Origin: Acidobacteriaceae bacterium UBA1307
Lineage (GTDB): Bacteria; Acidobacteriota; Terriglobia; Terriglobales; Acidobacteriaceae
Assembly: GCA_002307235.1 (NCBI GenBank)
Contig: DBTV01000030.1
Span: 28,306-92,305, forward strand
Length of the DNA stretch: 64,000 nucleotides
Direction: 5' to 3'
Positions 61,347 through 64,000 of this stretch are shown one piece after another. How positions within the stretch are numbered: position 1 is the stretch's first letter; every line of letters begins with the position of its first letter. The position numbers and the translations under genes were made by a program. The notes beneath the pieces are model-generated. The model was not told the DNA's origin and did no database searches. It saw only the letters and a program-made list of their open reading frames with translations.

Positions 61347-64000
61347 ATGCATCTTTCTGCGCCCTTCATTCAGCGTCCGGTAGCGACCACGTTGCTGAGT
61401 CTGGCCCTGCTGCTGGCCGGTGCGGTTTCATATTCGCTGCTGCCGGTGGCCTCGTTGCCCGATGTCGATTTTCCGGTGATCAGCGCCAGCGGCGGGCTGC
61501 CTGGTGCGAGTCCCGAGACGATGGCCTCTTCGGTCGCCACGCCGCTCGAGCGCCAGTTTGGCCGCATTGCGGGCGTCAATCAGATGACCTCGTCGAGCTC
61601 GCTTGGCTCGGCCTCGGTCACGCTGCAGTTCGACATCAATCGCAACATCGACGCGGCGGCGCGCGACGTGCAGGCGGCCATCAATGCGGCGCGCAGCCAG
61701 TTGCCCGCCAACCTGCCGCAGAACCCGAGTTATCGCAAGGCGAACCCGGCCGAAGCGCCGATTTTGATTCTCTCTCTCACCTCCGATGTGCTGTCGAAGC
61801 CGCAGGTCTACGATCTGGCCGACTCGATTCTGGCGCAGAAGATTGCGCAGATCGGCGGCGTCGGTCAGGTCTTTGTCGGTGGCAGTTCGAGTCCGGCCGT
61901 GCGCGTCGATCTGAATCCGATGCAGCTTGCCAGCAACGGCGTCGGCATGGAGGCCGTGCGCACCGCGCTGGCCGCGGCCAACGCCAACCGGCCCAAGGGC
62001 GCCTTTCAGGATAACGAGCGCCGCTGGAGCATCAACGACAACGATCAGATCTTCAAGGCGAAGGATTATGCGCCGATCATCGTCGGCCACAATGCGCAGA
62101 CCGGCGCGCCGGTGCGCGTCGCCGACCTTGGCACGGTCACCAACAGTGTTTCGAACACGCTGACGGCGGGCGTTTCCGGCATCAATGACGGCAAGGGCGC
62201 GACGAAGATGCAGGATGCGATTCTGCTGATCGTCTTCAAGATTCCCGGCGCGAATGTGATCTCGACCGTCGACAACGTGATGAGCGAGATGCCGCGCCTG
62301 CAGGCGTCGATTCCGCCGACGGTCAAGATCAACGTCGCCGTTGATCGCACCACGACCATCCGCGCCAGCGTGCGCGATGTCGAGATGTCGCTCGCCATCA
62401 GCGTCGTGCTCGTGGTGCTGGTTGTCTTTCTGTTTTTGCGCGAGGTCTGGTCGACGCTGATTCCCTCGGTGGCCGTGCCGCTGTCGCTGACCGGCACCTT
62501 CGGCGTGATGTATCTGGCCGGTTACACGGTCGACAATCTTTCGCTGATGGCGCTTACGGTGGCCACCGGCTTCGTCGTCGATGATGCCATCGTCGTCATT
62601 GAAAACATCACGCGCTATCTCGAGATGGGCATGAAGCCCTTCGAGGCCGCGATGAAAGGCTCAAAGGAGATCGGCTTCACCGTGCTGTCGATGAGCCTGT
62701 CGCTGATCGCCGTCTTCACGCCGATTTTGTTGATGGGCGGCATTGTCGGCAAGCTCTTCCGCGAGTTCGCCGTCACGCTTTCGGTGGCCATTGCGGTTTC
62801 GCTGGTGGTTTCGCTCACGACCACGCCGATGCTCTGCGCGCATTTTTTAAAAGCCCGCGACGCATCGAAACATGGCCGCATCTATCGCGCCAGCGAGCAG
62901 GCCTTCAACTGGTTGCACAGCGAATATTCCAGCGCACTGCGTTGGGTGTTGCGCCATCAACTGCTGGTGCTTTTCATCGCCGTGGGCACGGCCGCGCTCA
63001 ACGTCTACCTGTTCATGATCGTGCCCAAGGGATTCTTTCCGCAGCAGGACACCGGGCGCATGGGCGGCCGCACCATGGCCGCGCAGGACATCAGCTTCAA
63101 CGCCATGAGCGTGAAGCAGAAGACGCTGGCGCAGATGGTGCTCGACGATCCGGCGATCCGCTCCGTGACGGCCTTTGTCGGCGGTGGTGGACCCGGCGGC
63201 GGCTCGAACAACGTCGGCAACATGTTCATCGCGCTCAAGCCGCTTGAAGAGCGCCCGGGCCGCGTCACGGCCGACGAGGTGATCAACCGGCTGCGCCGCA
63301 AGCTGACGAGCGTTCCCGGCGCGACGCTGTTTCTGCAGGTGCAGCAGGACATTCAGATCGGCGGTCGCGGTTCGGCCGCGCAATACCAGTACACGCTCTC
63401 TGACGAGGACATGAACGAGCTGAATGAGTGGGCACCGCGCCTGTTGCAGCGCGCCCGCCAGCTCAAGCAACTGCGCGACGTCAACAGCGACCAGCAGAAT
63501 CAGGGGCTCGGCGCGAATCTCGTTATTGATCGCGACGCCGCATCGCGGCTCGGCGTCACCATTGCGATGATCGATCAGGTGCTCTACGATGCCTTCGGAC
63601 AGCGCCAGGTTTCGACCATGTACACCGGCATCAACCAGTACTACGTGGTGATGGAGGTCGATCCGAAGTACAGCAAAAGCCCGGACGCGCTCAACGGCAT
63701 CTTCATCAAATCGTCGAACGGAACCATGGTGCCGCTGTCGGCGATGGCGCACTACAGCACGCAGCGCATCTCGCTGCAGGTCAACCACCAGGGCCAGTAT
63801 CCGGCCGTGACCATCAGCTTCAACCTCGCGCCCAACGTGGCGCTGGGCGATGCGGTCTCGGCGCTCGAAAAAGCGCAGCAGGAGATGGGCCTGCCGAGCA
63901 CCGTCCATGCCAGCTTTCAGGGCACGGCGCAGGCCTATCAGGACTCGCTGCGCAATGAGCCGATGCTGATTCTTGCCGCGCTCGTCGCCGTCTACATCGT
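61347..64000 (+). CDS. RND efflux pump subunit (MdtC-like), cut by the window end
   Basis: A second RND transporter starting MHLSAPFIQRPVATTLLSLA, with GAVSYSLLPVASLPDVDFPV, NPAEAPIL and [20 protein letters not shown] (the proton-relay Asp pair). About 884 codons are seen; the gene runs past base 64000, so the C-terminal helices are missing. AAGGACGGAGAACG gives the ribosome site. With the preceding gene it forms an MdtBC-like pair. The break is an edge effect, not a mutation. Confidence 0.92.
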   Translation, partial: MHLSAPFIQRPVATTLLSLALLLAGAVSYSLLPVASLPDVDFPVISASGGLPGASPETMASSVATPLERQFGRIAGVNQMTSSSSLGSASVTLQFDINRNIDAAARDVQAAINAARSQLPANLPQNPSYRKANPAEAPILILSLTSDVLSKPQVYDLADSILAQKIAQIGGVGQVFVGGSSSPAVRVDLNPMQLASNGVGMEAVRTALAAANANRPKGAFQDNERRWSINDNDQIFKAKDYAPIIVGHNAQTGAPVRVADLGTVTNSVSNTLTAGVSGINDGKGATKMQDAILLIVFKIPGANVISTVDNVMSEMPRLQASIPPTVKINVAVDRTTTIRASVRDVEMSLAISVVLVVLVVFLFLREVWSTLIPSVAVPLSLTGTFGVMYLAGYTVDNLSLMALTVATGFVVDDAIVVIENITRYLEMGMKPFEAAMKGSKEIGFTVLSMSLSLIAVFTPILLMGGIVGKLFREFAVTLSVAIAVSLVVSLTTTPMLCAHFLKARDASKHGRIYRASEQAFNWLHSEYSSALRWVLRHQLLVLFIAVGTAALNVYLFMIVPKGFFPQQDTGRMGGRTMAAQDISFNAMSVKQKTLAQMVLDDPAIRSVTAFVGGGGPGGGSNNVGNMFIALKPLEERPGRVTADEVINRLRRKLTSVPGATLFLQVQQDIQIGGRGSAAQYQYTLSDEDMNELNEWAPRLLQRARQLKQLRDVNSDQQNQGLGANLVIDRDAASRLGVTIAMIDQVLYDAFGQRQVSTMYTGINQYYVVMEVDPKYSKSPDALNGIFIKSSNGTMVPLSAMAHYSTQRISLQVNHQGQYPAVTISFNLAPNVALGDAVSALEKAQQEMGLPSTVHASFQGTAQAYQDSLRNEPMLILAALVAVYI

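Noticed and set aside
1..64000. CRISPR arrays, tRNA or rRNA genes, insertion sequences, prophage
   Set aside because: No regularly spaced repeats, no cloverleaf or rRNA signature, and no transposase or phage gene were seen. The two REP-like hairpins and the nested palindrome are too few or too short to call as transposons.

Overview
The window reads as a high-GC acidobacterial chromosome (class Terriglobia/Acidobacteriia). The supporting marks are three Oar-like TonB-dependent receptors of 1130-1240 residues with an N-terminal carboxypeptidase-regulatory-like domain, a PadR regulator paired with an ADOP-type (acidobacterial duplicated orphan permease) ABC permease, a GH92 mannosidase, Kdo/lipid A genes (so a Gram-negative envelope) and flagellins. 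This assignment comes from gene content and was not tested by a search. No rRNA, tRNA, CRISPR array, insertion sequence or prophage was seen.

Left part (1-21.7 kb): a Sel1-repeat protein, a secreted GH92 alpha-mannosidase and an OPT oligopeptide transporter; then two tandem flagellin genes, each with its own sigma28-like promoter, conserved leader and terminator; lpxK-waaA; a small exported protein; a toxin-first PIN/antitoxin pair; and then an unbroken minus-strand run of 11 genes (277-aa unknown, folC, plsC, class I amidotransferase, rsmG, parA, parB, orphan Phd-like antitoxin, DeoR regulator, pncA, queD). Three parS sites lie between rsmG and parA.

Centre (21.7-23.6 kb): an AT-rich 775-bp gap with one TTATTCACA box and many TTTTCCAC-like boxes precedes dnaN. 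With rsmG-parAB next to it, and all genes from 12.8 to 21.7 kb running away from it, this is the best oriC candidate. Genes to the right are on mixed strands, and a second, smaller DnaA-box cluster lies at 50.6 kb, so GC skew should decide.

Right part (23.6-64 kb): TonB receptors at 23.9, 29.9 and 37.5 kb, separated by housekeeping genes (accD, cobO, rlmH; nadD-rsfS; a VKOR protein and an ABHD18-like hydrolase). RsfS carries an unusual histone-H1-like Lys/Ala tail of about 220 residues. There follow PadR-ADOP, a second Sel1 protein, a CcdC-like membrane protein, glyA, a DHA2 drug exporter, a cytochrome c, a TlpA-like thioredoxin, an unknown gene, a GNAT enzyme, two small membrane proteins, an M24 peptidase, and a partner-switching module (SpoIIE phosphatase, RsbW-like kinase, STAS antagonist). 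The window ends in an MdtABC-like RND efflux operon whose third gene is cut by the window edge.

Starts were chosen from ribosome-binding sites, family alignment and signal peptides; where the longest open frame is longer than the gene, the trimmed start is given.
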